From contig CAWGKV010000039.1 in NCBI GenBank assembly GCA_963823165.1, positions 62,001 through 126,000 on the forward strand: a DNA stretch of 64,000 nt, given 5' to 3'. Made by a program: the position numbers and the translations under genes. Origin of the DNA: Roseiarcus sp963823165 (GTDB taxonomy: Bacteria > Pseudomonadota > Alphaproteobacteria > Rhizobiales > Beijerinckiaceae). The notes below the pieces were generated by a model. It searched no databases and was not told the origin of the DNA. It saw nothing but the letters and a program-made list of their open reading frames with translations. Shown one piece after another: positions 43,850-53,107 of the stretch (positions within the stretch are counted from its first letter, which is position 1; each line of letters starts with the position of its first letter).

Positions 43850-43878
43850 TTGACTTATATATTCGAATATCCTAATTT
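43850..43878 (+). promoter_or_regulatory. Candidate promoter/operator between DUF2892 and the rhodanese operon
   Basis: TTGACT at 43850 and TAATTT at 43873 are spaced by 17 bases. Between them ATATTCGAATAT (43859-43870) is a perfect 12-bp palindrome in otherwise AT-rich DNA. A dyad at this position in a divergent sulfur-related region recalls ArsR-type persulfide regulators such as BigR/SqrR, but the exact consensus was not checked. No such regulator gene is adjacent. Confidence 0.5.
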
Positions 43879-43959
43879 AGCAAGATCAAATTTCATCCTG
43901 CGTGGTTGGTCACACTGAGAACGCTGGCGAGCCACGCGGGTCAACAAGGGGAGACCGAA

Positions 43960-44163
43960 ATGAATCTCGATCGCGCCGTCCTGGCCTTCGCCGGCCTTGT
44001 CGTTTTTTTCAGCGTCGCACTAGGGTATCTGGTGAGCCCCTATTGGTTCCTGCTGACCGCCTTCGCCGGCCTCAACATGCTCCAGTCGTCCATGACCGGC
44101 TTCTGCCCCGCAGCGATCGTCTTCCGCCGGCTTGGGCTCAAGTGCGGCGTCGCGTTCGACTGA
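43960..44163 (+). CDS. DUF2892 (YgaP-like) membrane protein
   Basis: A 67-residue inner-membrane protein with two helices (AVLAFAGLVVFFSVALGYLV and WFLLTAFAGLNMLQSSMTGF) and a following CPAAIVFRRLGLKCG motif with two Cys, the DUF2892 pattern found fused to rhodanese in YgaP. AAGGGGAGACCGAA precedes ATG 43960. It is divergent from the rhodanese trio, which suggests one shared sulfur/thiol response. Confidence 0.9.
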   Translation: MNLDRAVLAFAGLVVFFSVALGYLVSPYWFLLTAFAGLNMLQSSMTGFCPAAIVFRRLGLKCGVAFD

Positions 44164-44251
44164 CGCGCGGGCGGCCGGCAGCGGCCGCTCTTGTTTCATC
44201 AGGGCATCATGGAACTCTGCTCCTCCTCCGCGAGGGCGTGAGGCTCCTTCG

Positions 44252-45190
44252 ATGCGCATTCCTCCGTTTTTGACCAAGGGACGCTTCTGGCGCGGCAATC
44301 TGCACGCCCATTCGGATCGATCGGATGGGGCTTTGACGCCTGACCAAGCCGTCGAGGCTTATAAGCACGCGGGATACGATTTCCTGCAACTCTCCGATCA
44401 TTTCCTCGGCTGCTACGGGTGGCCAATCGCGGACACGCGCGGCCTGCGGTCCAACAATTTCACTACCCTGTCCGGGGTCGAGGTTCATGCGATGGGCGCC
44501 TCGGCCGGGCAGTTGTGGCATATTCTTGCGACCGGGCTGCCGCTCGACTTCGCGCCTCCGAGCTCCGAGGAAAACGGGCCGCGCCTGGCGGCGCGGGCGC
44601 GTGAGGCCGGCGCCTTCGTAGCGATCGCTCACCCCGCCTGGTCGCAGCTGACGATCGAGGACGGACGCGCGCTCGCCGCAGCGCATGCGGTCGAAATTTA
44701 CAACCATGGATCGGCGGTCGAGACAGACCGCGGTGACGGCTTCTATCTCCTGGACCAGCTGTGCAACGAGGATCGCCGGCTGACTGCGATCGCAACCGAC
44801 GACGCCCATTTTCGCCACGGCGACTACGACGCGTTCGGCGGGTTCGTGATGGTCAAGTCGGAGTCGCTCGAGCCCGACGGCCTCCTGAACGCGTTGAAGG
44901 CGGGCGAATTCTACTCGAGCCAGGGTCCTCGGATACAGAGCATCGAAGTGAGCCGCAGCGAAGTCGTTGTCGAATGCTCGCCCGTCCATGCAATTTCGCT
45001 CGTCACGGGCACTTCGCGCGCCCGGACCCACGTCGGGCGCGACGTCACCGGCGCGACGATCGATATCGCTCGGGACTCGAAAAAAGCGTGGAGCGACGCA
45101 AAGCCCGACAAATGGTTCCGCATCGTCGTCATCGACGGAGCGGGACGGCGGGCGTGGACCAATCCAATCTGGGTCGATACGTTGGACTGA
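44252..45190 (+). CDS. PHP-domain phosphoesterase/metal-dependent hydrolase
   Basis: A 312-residue protein. The PHP metal motifs are NLHAHSDRSDGALTPDQAV (HxH), FLQLSDHFLG, VAIAHPAWSQL and TDDAHFRHGDYDAFGG. A roughly 90-residue C-terminal beta domain follows (VVECSPVHAISLVTG onward). Related CehA/McbA-type proteins hydrolyse phosphodiesters or carbamate-like esters. The substrate is unknown. It ends 91 bases before hslV on the same strand. Confidence 0.88.
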   Translation: MRIPPFLTKGRFWRGNLHAHSDRSDGALTPDQAVEAYKHAGYDFLQLSDHFLGCYGWPIADTRGLRSNNFTTLSGVEVHAMGASAGQLWHILATGLPLDFAPPSSEENGPRLAARAREAGAFVAIAHPAWSQLTIEDGRALAAAHAVEIYNHGSAVETDRGDGFYLLDQLCNEDRRLTAIATDDAHFRHGDYDAFGGFVMVKSESLEPDGLLNALKAGEFYSSQGPRIQSIEVSRSEVVVECSPVHAISLVTGTSRARTHVGRDVTGATIDIARDSKKAWSDAKPDKWFRIVVIDGAGRRAWTNPIWVDTLD

Positions 45191-45281
45191 CCAAGGCGCG
45201 CTTCGCCCGGTTCGACTGCGCCCTTGCGTCCCGCCCTTTCCGCCCATACATCCGGCGCTTGCCGTTGAAGGACCAGCGCCA

Positions 45282-45848
45282 ATGATTGACGATGCCGCCG
45301 CCAGCTCTCCGGGGTGGCACGCGACCACCATTCTCCTGGTGCGCAAGGGCGGCCGCGTCGTGATCGGCGGCGACGGCCAGGTCAGCATGGGACAGACGGT
45401 CGTCAAGTCGAACGCGCGCAAGGTGCGTCGCCTCGCCAAGGGGGAGGTGATCGCCGGCTTCGCCGGGGCGACCGCGGACGCCTTCACTTTGTTCGAACGG
45501 CTCGAGGCGAAGCTCGAGCAATATCCCAGCCAGCTCGCCCGCGCCTGCGTCGAATTGGCTAAGGACTGGCGCACCGACCGCTATCTGCGCCGGCTGGAGG
45601 CGATGCTGCTCGTCGCCGACAGGGGCGCGAGTTTCACGCTGTCGGGCGCGGGCGACGTGCTGGAGCCGGAGACGGACGAGGCGGGCTCGACGATGGCGAT
45701 CGGATCGGGCGGCAACTACGCGCTCGCCGCGGCGCGCGCTCTTCTGCCGATGCAGCTCGACGCCGAAGAAATCGTGCGGCGCTCGATGCGCATCGCGGCC
45801 GACATATGCGTTTACACCAACGCCAATCTGATCCTCGAGAGCCTCTGA
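45282..45848 (+). CDS. hslV: ATP-dependent protease subunit HslV
   Basis: A 188-residue proteasome-like peptidase. A 14-residue propeptide (MIDDAAASSPGWHA) precedes the catalytic Thr of TTILLVRKGGRVVIGGDGQV. GFAGATADAFTLFERLEAKL and GSGGNYALAAARAL are conserved. The peptidase works as a dodecamer capped by HslU. The start at 45282 follows family practice. hslU begins four bases after its stop. Confidence 0.97.
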   Translation: MIDDAAASSPGWHATTILLVRKGGRVVIGGDGQVSMGQTVVKSNARKVRRLAKGEVIAGFAGATADAFTLFERLEAKLEQYPSQLARACVELAKDWRTDRYLRRLEAMLLVADRGASFTLSGAGDVLEPETDEAGSTMAIGSGGNYALAAARALLPMQLDAEEIVRRSMRIAADICVYTNANLILESL

Positions 45849-45852
45849 CCTC

Positions 45853-47154
45853 ATGACGGACCTGAGCCCGCGCGAAATCGTCTCCGAACTCGACCGCTAT
45901 ATCGTCGGACAGGCGGACGCGAAGCGCGCCGTCGCCATCGCCCTGCGCAACCGCTGGCGCCGCCTCCGCCTCGTTTCGCCGATGCGGGAGGAGGTGATGC
46001 CGAAGAATATCCTGATGATCGGCCCGACCGGCTGCGGCAAGACCGAAATCGCCCGTCGGCTCGCCAAGCTCGCGGGTGCGCCTTTTCTGAAGGTCGAGGC
46101 GACGAAGTTCACCGAGGTCGGATATGTCGGACGCGACGTCGAGCAGATCGTGCGCGACCTGATCGAGGTGGCGATCGCGCTCGTCAAAACCCGAAAGCGC
46201 AGGGATATCGAGGCCAAGGCGGAGCTGGCGGCGGAAGAGCGTGTGCTGGACGCGCTCGTCGGCGCAGGCTCCTCCTCGGCGACGCGCGAAACGTTCCGGC
46301 GCAAGCTCCACACGGGCGACCTGAACGACAAGGAGATCGAGGTCGAGCTGCCGCAGAGCGGCTCCGCCATGCCGATGTTCGAGCTTCCCAATATGCCCGG
46401 CGCTTCGATCGGCGCGATCAACATCGCCGACATATTCGGCAAGGGCCAGCGAACCAAGCCGAAGCGGATGAGCGTTGCGGAGGCGCGCGAGCCCCTCGTC
46501 GCGGCGGAAGCGGACAAGCTGCTCGATCAGGACGCGATCGTGCGCGACGCGCTGAGCGAGGTGGAGAGCAACGGCATCGTGTTCCTCGACGAGATCGACA
46601 AGATTTGCGCCCGCGAAGGGCGCGGCGGCGCCGACGTTTCTCGCGAGGGCGTGCAGCGCGACCTGCTGCCGCTCATCGAAGGCACGACGGTCGCCACCAA
46701 ACACGGCACGATCAAGACCGACCACATTTTGTTCATCGCATCGGGGGCGTTCCACATCGCCCGGCCATCGGACCTCCTGCCGGAGCTGCAAGGCCGCCTG
46801 CCGATCCGCGTTGAACTCAATTCCCTCACCGAGGAGGACTTCAAGCGGATCCTGACCGACACCGAGGCGAGCCTGATCAAGCAGTATGTGGCGCTGATGG
46901 CGACGGAGGGGATCGCGCTCGAGTTCGCCGACGACGCGATTGCGGCGATCGCGCGCATCGCCGCCAAGGTCAACGGCTCGGTCGAGAACATCGGCGCCCG
47001 CCGCCTTCAGACGGTGATGGAGCGGGTGCTCGACGAAGTGAGTTTCACCGCTGCGGACAGGTCGGGCGAAAAGGTCTGCATCGACGCAGGCTTCGTCGAG
47101 CGCCATGTCGGCGACCTTGCGGCCAACGCCGATCTCAGTCGCTTCATTCTTTGA
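45853..47154 (+). CDS. hslU: HslU unfoldase (ClpY)
   Basis: A 433-residue AAA+ ATPase. Walker A is GPTGCGKT (57-64), the pore loop is EVGYVGRDVE, Walker B is GIVFLDEIDKI, and the C-terminal DLSRFIL tail docks into HslV. An intermediate I-domain spans roughly residues 110-240. It unfolds substrates and feeds them to HslV. It forms an operon with hslV. Confidence 0.98.
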   Translation: MTDLSPREIVSELDRYIVGQADAKRAVAIALRNRWRRLRLVSPMREEVMPKNILMIGPTGCGKTEIARRLAKLAGAPFLKVEATKFTEVGYVGRDVEQIVRDLIEVAIALVKTRKRRDIEAKAELAAEERVLDALVGAGSSSATRETFRRKLHTGDLNDKEIEVELPQSGSAMPMFELPNMPGASIGAINIADIFGKGQRTKPKRMSVAEAREPLVAAEADKLLDQDAIVRDALSEVESNGIVFLDEIDKICAREGRGGADVSREGVQRDLLPLIEGTTVATKHGTIKTDHILFIASGAFHIARPSDLLPELQGRLPIRVELNSLTEEDFKRILTDTEASLIKQYVALMATEGIALEFADDAIAAIARIAAKVNGSVENIGARRLQTVMERVLDEVSFTAADRSGEKVCIDAGFVERHVGDLAANADLSRFIL

Positions 47155-47193
47155 TCGGTCTTTGCGCCGTGCCAGCTGGGAAGTTGAGCAGGA

Positions 47194-48114
47194 TCACCCG
47201 CCGACGGAAGGAGATGGGCGTTTCGCCCTGTGGGGAAAATTCGGCCCGCCTGTCTTCGGCATCGCCATCGGCCGCAGGAGATAGGCCGAGAGCCGCTCGG
47301 CGAACGCGTCGGGCGTCTCGCTGAACAGGCGCCCAAACTCGGTCTCGGCGCGCCGCCTGAGCTTCTTCTGCTTCGCCGTGAGCCGCGTCATGAGTTCCGC
47401 CCGCGCTTCGGGCGTCAGAGGGGCGCGTTCGGCCGCGAAAGTCGAGAGCACCTCGAGATCGTTGAAGTCGCCGAGCGTGTCGCGCAGCGCGTTCAGCTCT
47501 TCGGACTGGGCGTTGAGCGCCGCGGGCCAGGCGGGAGAAAGCGCTGCGAGCTGGTAACGCAGGTCGACCACCCGCGCGCGCAGCGCGTGCAGCGCCGCCG
47601 GGTCGTCGCACCGGAAGGCAAGCTTTCCGCGCCGACGCGCCTGCCGGTAGGTGCGGGCGACGGCCTCCACGATCTCGTCGGAGCCAAGGCGCGTCAATTC
47701 CCAGGCCTCCAGGCGCTTGACGATGGCGTTAAGCTGGGCTCGCGAGGCGCTGGTCGCGAAATCGCCATGCGCGCGGCTCGCCGCGGCCCTCTCGCGTTCG
47801 ATCGCCGCCATCAGCGGCGCGGCGATTTCGGGGGGCGGCGCGAGCCGCGCGAGGCGGGCCTGCATCACGTCGAGGTCGCGAGCGCGACCGACGCGTCGAC
47901 GAACCACGGCGAGCGCGGCGATGGAGACGCGGGCGGTTTCTCCGAGAGACGGCAGGAAAAGCCGCGCTATGGCGCGCGCCTCCTTCAGCGTCTTGCGCAC
48001 GCCGTGCACGCGTTCCGACGCCTGCTCGCCGCGGCCCGGGAATTGCCGCGCCGCCGAAACGACAGAATCGAGCAGGAGCTTGCGGCAATAGAGCGGCCAA
48101 GCTTCGTCGCGCAT
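47194..48114 (-). CDS. CHAD domain protein
   Basis: A 306-residue helical, Arg-rich protein. VHGVRKTLKEARAIARLFLP is the first CHAD half-repeat with conserved His/Arg/Lys, and a second partial repeat (LRARVVDLRYQLAALSPAWP) with LGDFNDLEVL follows. CHAD domains bind inorganic polyphosphate through their basic surface. No CYTH domain is fused. It begins four bases downstream of the acyl-CoA synthetase stop, so the two are co-transcribed, though the functional link is unclear. Confidence 0.9.
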   Translation of the reverse strand: MRDEAWPLYCRKLLLDSVVSAARQFPGRGEQASERVHGVRKTLKEARAIARLFLPSLGETARVSIAALAVVRRRVGRARDLDVMQARLARLAPPPEIAAPLMAAIERERAAASRAHGDFATSASRAQLNAIVKRLEAWELTRLGSDEIVEAVARTYRQARRRGKLAFRCDDPAALHALRARVVDLRYQLAALSPAWPAALNAQSEELNALRDTLGDFNDLEVLSTFAAERAPLTPEARAELMTRLTAKQKKLRRRAETEFGRLFSETPDAFAERLSAYLLRPMAMPKTGGPNFPHRAKRPSPSVGG

Positions 48115-48118
48115 GCGC

Positions 48119-49762
48119 TCAAGCCGCGTGCTGACCGAGCGTCTTGGCCCGCTCGCGCAGCGCGAACTTCTGCACTTTGCCGGTCGAGGTCTTCGGGATC
48201 TCGGCGAAAACGATGGTGCGCGGGCATTTGTAGCGCGCGAGCCGCGCGCGGCACCAGTCGATCAGCTCTTCGGCAGTGACCGTGTGGCCGGGCTTCATCT
48301 CGACGAAGGCGCAGGGCGTCTCGCCCCATTTCTCGTCCGGCCGCGCCACGACCGCCGCGAGCTGCACGGCCGGATGCTCGAAGAGGGCGTCCTCGACCTC
48401 GATCGAGGAGATATTCTCGCCGCCCGAGATGATGATGTCCTTCGACCGGTCGCGCAGCTGGACGTATCCGTCCGGATGCTTCACCCCGAGGTCGCCCGAA
48501 TGGAACCAGCCGCCGGCGAAGGCCTTGTCGGTCGAGGACCTGTTCTTGAGATAGCCCTTCATTACGACGTTGCCGCGGAACATCACCTCGCCCATGGTTT
48601 CCCCGTCGGCCGGGACCGGCTCCATCGTGTGGGGGTCGAGGACGTCGAGCGCCTCCAGGGCATGGTAGCGCACGCCCTGCCGCGCCTTGAGATGCGCCTG
48701 CCTCTCGGCGTCCAGCGCGTTCCACTCGTCCTTCCAGTCGTTGACGACCGCCGGACCGTAGACCTCGGTCAGGCCGTAGAGGTGGGTGACCTCGAAGCCA
48801 GCCTCGCCCATCGCCTTGAGCACGGCCGCCGGCGGCGGCGCGGCGGCGGTGAAGAAGCGCACCAGATGGGGCAGCGGCTTCTTCTCCTCAGGGCGCGCGT
48901 TCAACAGCACCGACATGACGACCGGCGCGCCGCAGAGATGGGTCACCTTGTGTTCGGCGATGAGGTCGTAGAGCGCTCTGGCGCGCACCTGCCTCAGGCA
49001 GACGTGCATCCCCGCCTTGACGCTGATCGACCAGGGGAAGCACCAGCCGTTGCAATGAAACATCGGCAGCGTCCACAGATAGACCGGATGGCGGCCCATG
49101 TCGGCCGTGACGACGTTGCCCATCGCGAGCAGGTTGGCCCCGCGATGGTGGTAGACGACGCCCTTGGGATCGCCCGTCGTCCCCGAGGTGTAGTTGAGGG
49201 CGATCGCATCCCATTCGTCGCCGGGCGCGGCGCGCTCATACGCCTCGTCGCCTTCGGCGACGAGGGCCTCGTAGTCGATCGAGCCGATGCGCTCGCCCGG
49301 TCCGTCGTATTCCGGGTCGTCGTAGTCGACGATGAGGGGCCGACCCTTGGCGAGTTCGAGCGCCGACGCCATCACGGCCGCAAACTCGCGGTCGACGATC
49401 AGCGCCTTCGCTTCGCCGTGGTCGAGCATGAAGGCGAGCGCGGCCGCGTCGAGGCGCGTGTTGAGCGTATTGAGCACCGCGCCGCACATCGGGACGCCAT
49501 AGTGGCATTCGAGCATCGCGGGCGTGTTGGCCAGCATGACCGCAACCGTGTCGCCGCGGACGATCCCGCGCTTCGCCAGCGCGGAGGCGAGCTTTTTCGA
49601 GCGGGCGTGAAAGTCGCGGTAATTGCGCCTAAGGGCCCCGTGCGCGATCGCGAGTTTGTCCGGAAACACCGCCGCGGCGCGCTCGAGAAAACTCAGCGGC
49701 GTGAGCGGCTGGAAGTTGGCGGCGTTGCGGTCGAGATCGCGATCGTAGGACGATTGGGACAT
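48119..49762 (-). CDS. Acyl-CoA synthetase (AlkK/DmdB-like)
   Basis: A 547-residue ANL ligase. Motifs are LNYTSGTTGDPKGVVYHHRG (P-loop), THLYGLTEVYGP (A5), LRDRSKDIIISGGENISSIE (hinge) and TSTGKVQKFALRER with the catalytic Lys. MFHCNGWCFPWSISVKAGMH is typical of the medium-chain/methylmercaptopropionate-type subgroup. It activates a fatty or short acid to acyl-CoA in the cytosol; chain length is unresolved. Confidence 0.93.
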   Translation of the reverse strand: MSQSSYDRDLDRNAANFQPLTPLSFLERAAAVFPDKLAIAHGALRRNYRDFHARSKKLASALAKRGIVRGDTVAVMLANTPAMLECHYGVPMCGAVLNTLNTRLDAAALAFMLDHGEAKALIVDREFAAVMASALELAKGRPLIVDYDDPEYDGPGERIGSIDYEALVAEGDEAYERAAPGDEWDAIALNYTSGTTGDPKGVVYHHRGANLLAMGNVVTADMGRHPVYLWTLPMFHCNGWCFPWSISVKAGMHVCLRQVRARALYDLIAEHKVTHLCGAPVVMSVLLNARPEEKKPLPHLVRFFTAAAPPPAAVLKAMGEAGFEVTHLYGLTEVYGPAVVNDWKDEWNALDAERQAHLKARQGVRYHALEALDVLDPHTMEPVPADGETMGEVMFRGNVVMKGYLKNRSSTDKAFAGGWFHSGDLGVKHPDGYVQLRDRSKDIIISGGENISSIEVEDALFEHPAVQLAAVVARPDEKWGETPCAFVEMKPGHTVTAEELIDWCRARLARYKCPRTIVFAEIPKTSTGKVQKFALRERAKTLGQHAA

Positions 49763-49867
49763 AGGCTCCTCCGAAGACCCGCCCGCGCGAGGCGCGCCTC
49801 GACGCTGCGGAAGACTTCGCGCGTCATCATACCGTCGCGAGACGGCTTGGGTAGGGGTTTCCGGCGC

Positions 49868-50326
49868 CTATGAACGGAAGGCGAAGAAGCGGAAGCCGAG
49901 AAAGGTGAGGACCATCGCCGCGCCGGCGCCGACGGCGACGAAGAGGGGCAACATGCCCGGCCTGGCGTCGAGCCCGAAGCGCGGGGCGAGCAACACGCAG
50001 GCCGAATAGACCGCGTAATTGACCGCGAGTCCCGCCGAGGCGACGGCGCAGTAGCGGAGGAAAGCGGGAACGGGCTGCGCCGAAGAATGGCGGAAGGTGA
50101 TCGCCCGATTGAGGAGGAAATTGACGATCGTCGCGACGATGAAGCCGGGCGGCCGGGCGAGCTCGGGCGAGAGGCCGGCATATCTTGCGCCTGCATAGGT
50201 GATGGCGGCGTCGACGACGTAGCCGACCAGCCCGACCAGGGCGAAAGACGGGATCTGCGCGGCGAGGCGACCCTGGCGGAGCAGGACGCGGAAATCGCGC
50301 GCGGATAGGTCGGCCAGGCGCGTCAT
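49868..50326 (-). CDS. GtrA family membrane protein
   Basis: A 152-residue protein with four membrane helices: FALVGLVGYVVDAAITYAGA, PGFIVATIVNFLLNRAITFR, then two more ending in VLTFLGFRFFAFR, the GtrA pattern. GtrA-type flippases translocate bactoprenol-linked sugars or modify surface polysaccharide. It overlaps the TauE/SafE gene by four bases. No glycosyltransferase is adjacent. Confidence 0.92.
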   Translation of the reverse strand: MTRLADLSARDFRVLLRQGRLAAQIPSFALVGLVGYVVDAAITYAGARYAGLSPELARPPGFIVATIVNFLLNRAITFRHSSAQPVPAFLRYCAVASAGLAVNYAVYSACVLLAPRFGLDARPGMLPLFVAVGAGAAMVLTFLGFRFFAFRS

Positions 50327-51084
50327 GCGAAGAAGAGCGCCGGAACGGCGTCGTAAATCAGTTTGACGCCGATCGCGAAGGTGATGATCAGGATTACGGC
50401 GTAGAAACGGTCGGCGTCAACCCTGCGCACGAGCCAGACGCCGGCGAAGGTGGAGAGGATGGCAACCGGGATGAGGCCGGCGGAAACCATGAGGTTGTCG
50501 CGGCTGAACTGGCCGAGCAGGAAATAGGGCGGGACCTTCAGGAGATTGACCGCGGCGAAGAACATCGTCGCCGTTCCGGCGAAAATCCGCGGCTTCAGGT
50601 GCTGGGGCATGACATAGACCTGGAAAGGCGGCGCTCCTGCGTGGCTGATGAAGCTGGTGAATCCCGCCACTGAGCCCCACACCACTCCGCCCGAAAAGCT
50701 GGGCGTCTCGACCGGAGCGCGCCCCAGCCGGTCGCGCGCCAGCATGTAGACGACGAAGGCGATGGAAATGATTCCGACCGCCAGCCTCACCGCGTCCTCG
50801 CTGACCCGCGCCGCGAGCAGCCAGCCGGCGGCGACGCCGATCATCGCCGAGGGGACGAGAATGACGAGGTTGTGCGGCGAAAAGTCGCGCCTGAACGCCC
50901 AGACGCTGACCCAGTCCTGCACGATGAGCACGGGCAGCACGATCGCCGCTGCCCTGACCGGCGAAATCACCAGCGACAGCAACGGCATGGCGAGCGAGCT
51001 CAGCCCAGTGAACCCGCCCTTCGACAGGCCGAGCAGGATGACCGCCGGGACGGCGACCAGATAAAACTCGGCTTCGACTGCCAT
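50323..51084 (-). CDS. TauE/SafE family transporter
   Basis: A 253-residue protein with about eight helices. ILLGLSKGGFTGLSSLAMPL and GSVAGFTSFISHAGAPPFQV are the two repeat signatures of the sulfite/sulfonate exporter family. The start at 51084 (MAVEAEFYLV) is preferred; an in-frame one exists at 51105. It is upstream of GtrA in a two-gene unit and divergent from the propionyl-CoA synthetase gene. Anion export is likely, substrate unknown. Confidence 0.92.
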   Translation of the reverse strand: MAVEAEFYLVAVPAVILLGLSKGGFTGLSSLAMPLLSLVISPVRAAAIVLPVLIVQDWVSVWAFRRDFSPHNLVILVPSAMIGVAAGWLLAARVSEDAVRLAVGIISIAFVVYMLARDRLGRAPVETPSFSGGVVWGSVAGFTSFISHAGAPPFQVYVMPQHLKPRIFAGTATMFFAAVNLLKVPPYFLLGQFSRDNLMVSAGLIPVAILSTFAGVWLVRRVDADRFYAVILIITFAIGVKLIYDAVPALFFA

Positions 51085-51211
51085 CGTCCGGCGGAAGCTC
51101 CCCAATCCCCGGCCATTGGCCGATAATTTTACCGCTCCGCCGTTGCGTTCGCCCGCGCGCGGCGCGAAAGTCCCCGCCCCGGGCGGCGCGGCGGCGAAGG
51201 GAGCGACACGA

Positions 51212-53107
51212 ATGAGCGGCTACAGGCAGACCTATGACCAGTGGCGCGCCGATCCGCAAGCATTTTGGGCGAAGGCCGCGGAAGAGATCTCCTGGATCCG
51301 CCCGCCGGAGCGGATCTTCGATCCGGAGGCCGGCGTCTACGGCCGCTGGTTCCCCGACGCCCGCCTCAACGCCTGCTATAACGCCCTCGATCGCCACGTC
51401 GAAACTGGCCGCGCCGACCAGCCGGCGCTCTACTACGACAGCCCGGTCACCGGAAAGAAACGCACGCTCACCTACCGCGAACTTCTCGACGAGACGGCGA
51501 TCCTCGCCGCCGTGCTCCAGGACTTCGGGGTCGAGGCGGGCGACCGCGTGCTGATTTACATGCCGATGATCCCCGAGTCGATCGCGGCGATGCTCGCCTG
51601 CGCGCGCATCGGCGCGGTGCATTCGGTGGTGTTCGGCGGCTTCGCCGCCAAGGAGCTCGCCACCCGCATCGACGATGCAGAGCCGAAAGTGATCCTGACC
51701 GCAAGCTGCGGCATCGAGCCCGGTCGCATCGTGGAATATAAGCCGCTGCTCGATCTGGCGATCGGCCTCTCCAGACACAAGCCGAACGCCTGTATCGTCT
51801 TCCAGCGCCCGCAGATCGAGGCGCGAATGAGCCCGCGTGACCACGACTGGAAGACGCTGGTCGAGGCCGCCGGGGCTGCAGGCAAGCGCGCGCCCTGCGC
51901 CGACCTCGCCGCGACCGATCCCCTCTACATACTCTACACCTCCGGCACGACCGGCGTGCCGAAGGGCGTGGTGCGCGACATCGGCGGCTACCTCGTGGCG
52001 CTCAAGTGGTCGATGTCGGCCATCTACAACGTTAAGCCGGGCGATACCTACTGGGCCGCCTCCGACATCGGCTGGGTGGTCGGCCATTCCTACATCGTCT
52101 ACGGGCCGCTGCTGCACGGATGCGCCAGCGTGCTCTACGAAGGCAAGCCGATCGGCACGCCCGACGCCGGCGCCTTCTGGCGGGTGATCCAGGACTACAA
52201 GGTCGCAGCCTTCTTCACCGCGCCGACCGCCTTCCGCGCGGTGCGCAAGGAAGACCCGCAGGCCGCGCTCTTGGAGAACTACGACGTCTCGTCGATGCAC
52301 ACCCTGTTCCTGGCCGGCGAACGCGCCGATCCCGACACGGTCGCCTGGGCGGAGAAGGTCCTCGGCGTGCCGGTGGTCGACCACTGGTGGCAGACGGAGA
52401 CCGGGTGGGCGATCGCCGCAAACCCCGTCGGCCTCGGCATCCTGCCGATCAAGCTCGGGTCTCCGACCGTGCCGATGCCGGGCTATGCGGTCGAGGTGGT
52501 CGACGAGGCGTGCAATCCCGTCACCGCCGGAACGATGGGCTCGATCGTGGTCAAACTGCCGCTTCCGCCGGGCTGCCTGCCGACCCTCTACCGGCAGGAC
52601 GAGCGGATGCGCGACAGCTACCTCAAGGAGTTCCCCGGCTATTACAAGACAGCGGATGCTGGCTTCGTCGACGAGGACGGGTACCTCTACATCATGGGCC
52701 GCACCGACGACATCATCAACGTCGCCGGCCACCGGCTGTCGACCGGCGGCATGGAGGAGGTCATCGCCTCGCATCCGGACGTCGCCGAATGCGCGGTGCT
52801 CGGCGTCAAGGACGAGATCAAGGGCGAGCAACCCTGCGGCTTCATCGTGCTGAAAAGCGGCGTCAACCGGCCGCACGAGGAGATCGAGACGGAAGTCGTC
52901 AAGCTCGTGCGCGACAAAGTCGGCCCGGTCGCGGCGTTCAAGATGGCGCTGGTGGTCGCGCGCCTGCCAAAGACCCGTTCGGGCAAGATCCTGCGCGGCA
53001 CGATGAAGAAGATCGCCGACCGCGACGCATGGGCGACGCCGGCGACGATCGAGGACCCGAAGGTGCTCGACGAGATCAAGGAAGCCCTCGAGGCGCGGGC
53101 GGAGTAG
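51212..53107 (+). CDS. prpE: Propionyl-CoA synthetase-like acyl-CoA ligase
   Basis: A 631-residue acetyl/propionyl-CoA synthetase-type enzyme. YRQTYDQWRADPQAFWAKAA at the N-terminus is the PrpE-type cap. Core motifs are LYTSGTTGVPKGVVRDIGGY, WAASDIGWVVGHSYIVYGPL, DHWWQTETGWAIAANPVG, GRTDDIINVAGHRLSTGGME and the catalytic Lys in KTRSGKILRGTMKK. It makes propionyl-CoA (or acetyl-CoA) from the acid, ATP and CoA. AAGGGAG lies upstream of ATG 51212. No methylcitrate genes follow. Confidence 0.93.
   Translation: MSGYRQTYDQWRADPQAFWAKAAEEISWIRPPERIFDPEAGVYGRWFPDARLNACYNALDRHVETGRADQPALYYDSPVTGKKRTLTYRELLDETAILAAVLQDFGVEAGDRVLIYMPMIPESIAAMLACARIGAVHSVVFGGFAAKELATRIDDAEPKVILTASCGIEPGRIVEYKPLLDLAIGLSRHKPNACIVFQRPQIEARMSPRDHDWKTLVEAAGAAGKRAPCADLAATDPLYILYTSGTTGVPKGVVRDIGGYLVALKWSMSAIYNVKPGDTYWAASDIGWVVGHSYIVYGPLLHGCASVLYEGKPIGTPDAGAFWRVIQDYKVAAFFTAPTAFRAVRKEDPQAALLENYDVSSMHTLFLAGERADPDTVAWAEKVLGVPVVDHWWQTETGWAIAANPVGLGILPIKLGSPTVPMPGYAVEVVDEACNPVTAGTMGSIVVKLPLPPGCLPTLYRQDERMRDSYLKEFPGYYKTADAGFVDEDGYLYIMGRTDDIINVAGHRLSTGGMEEVIASHPDVAECAVLGVKDEIKGEQPCGFIVLKSGVNRPHEEIETEVVKLVRDKVGPVAAFKMALVVARLPKTRSGKILRGTMKKIADRDAWATPATIEDPKVLDEIKEALEARAE

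Noticed and set aside
48113..49873. Long plus-strand open frame opposite the acyl-CoA synthetase
   Set aside because: Antisense shadow; the minus strand has all ligase motifs.
50417..52876. Very long minus-strand open frame opposite TauE and prpE
   Set aside because: Arg/Asp/His-rich antisense of two well-supported genes; typical GC-rich shadow frame without homology.
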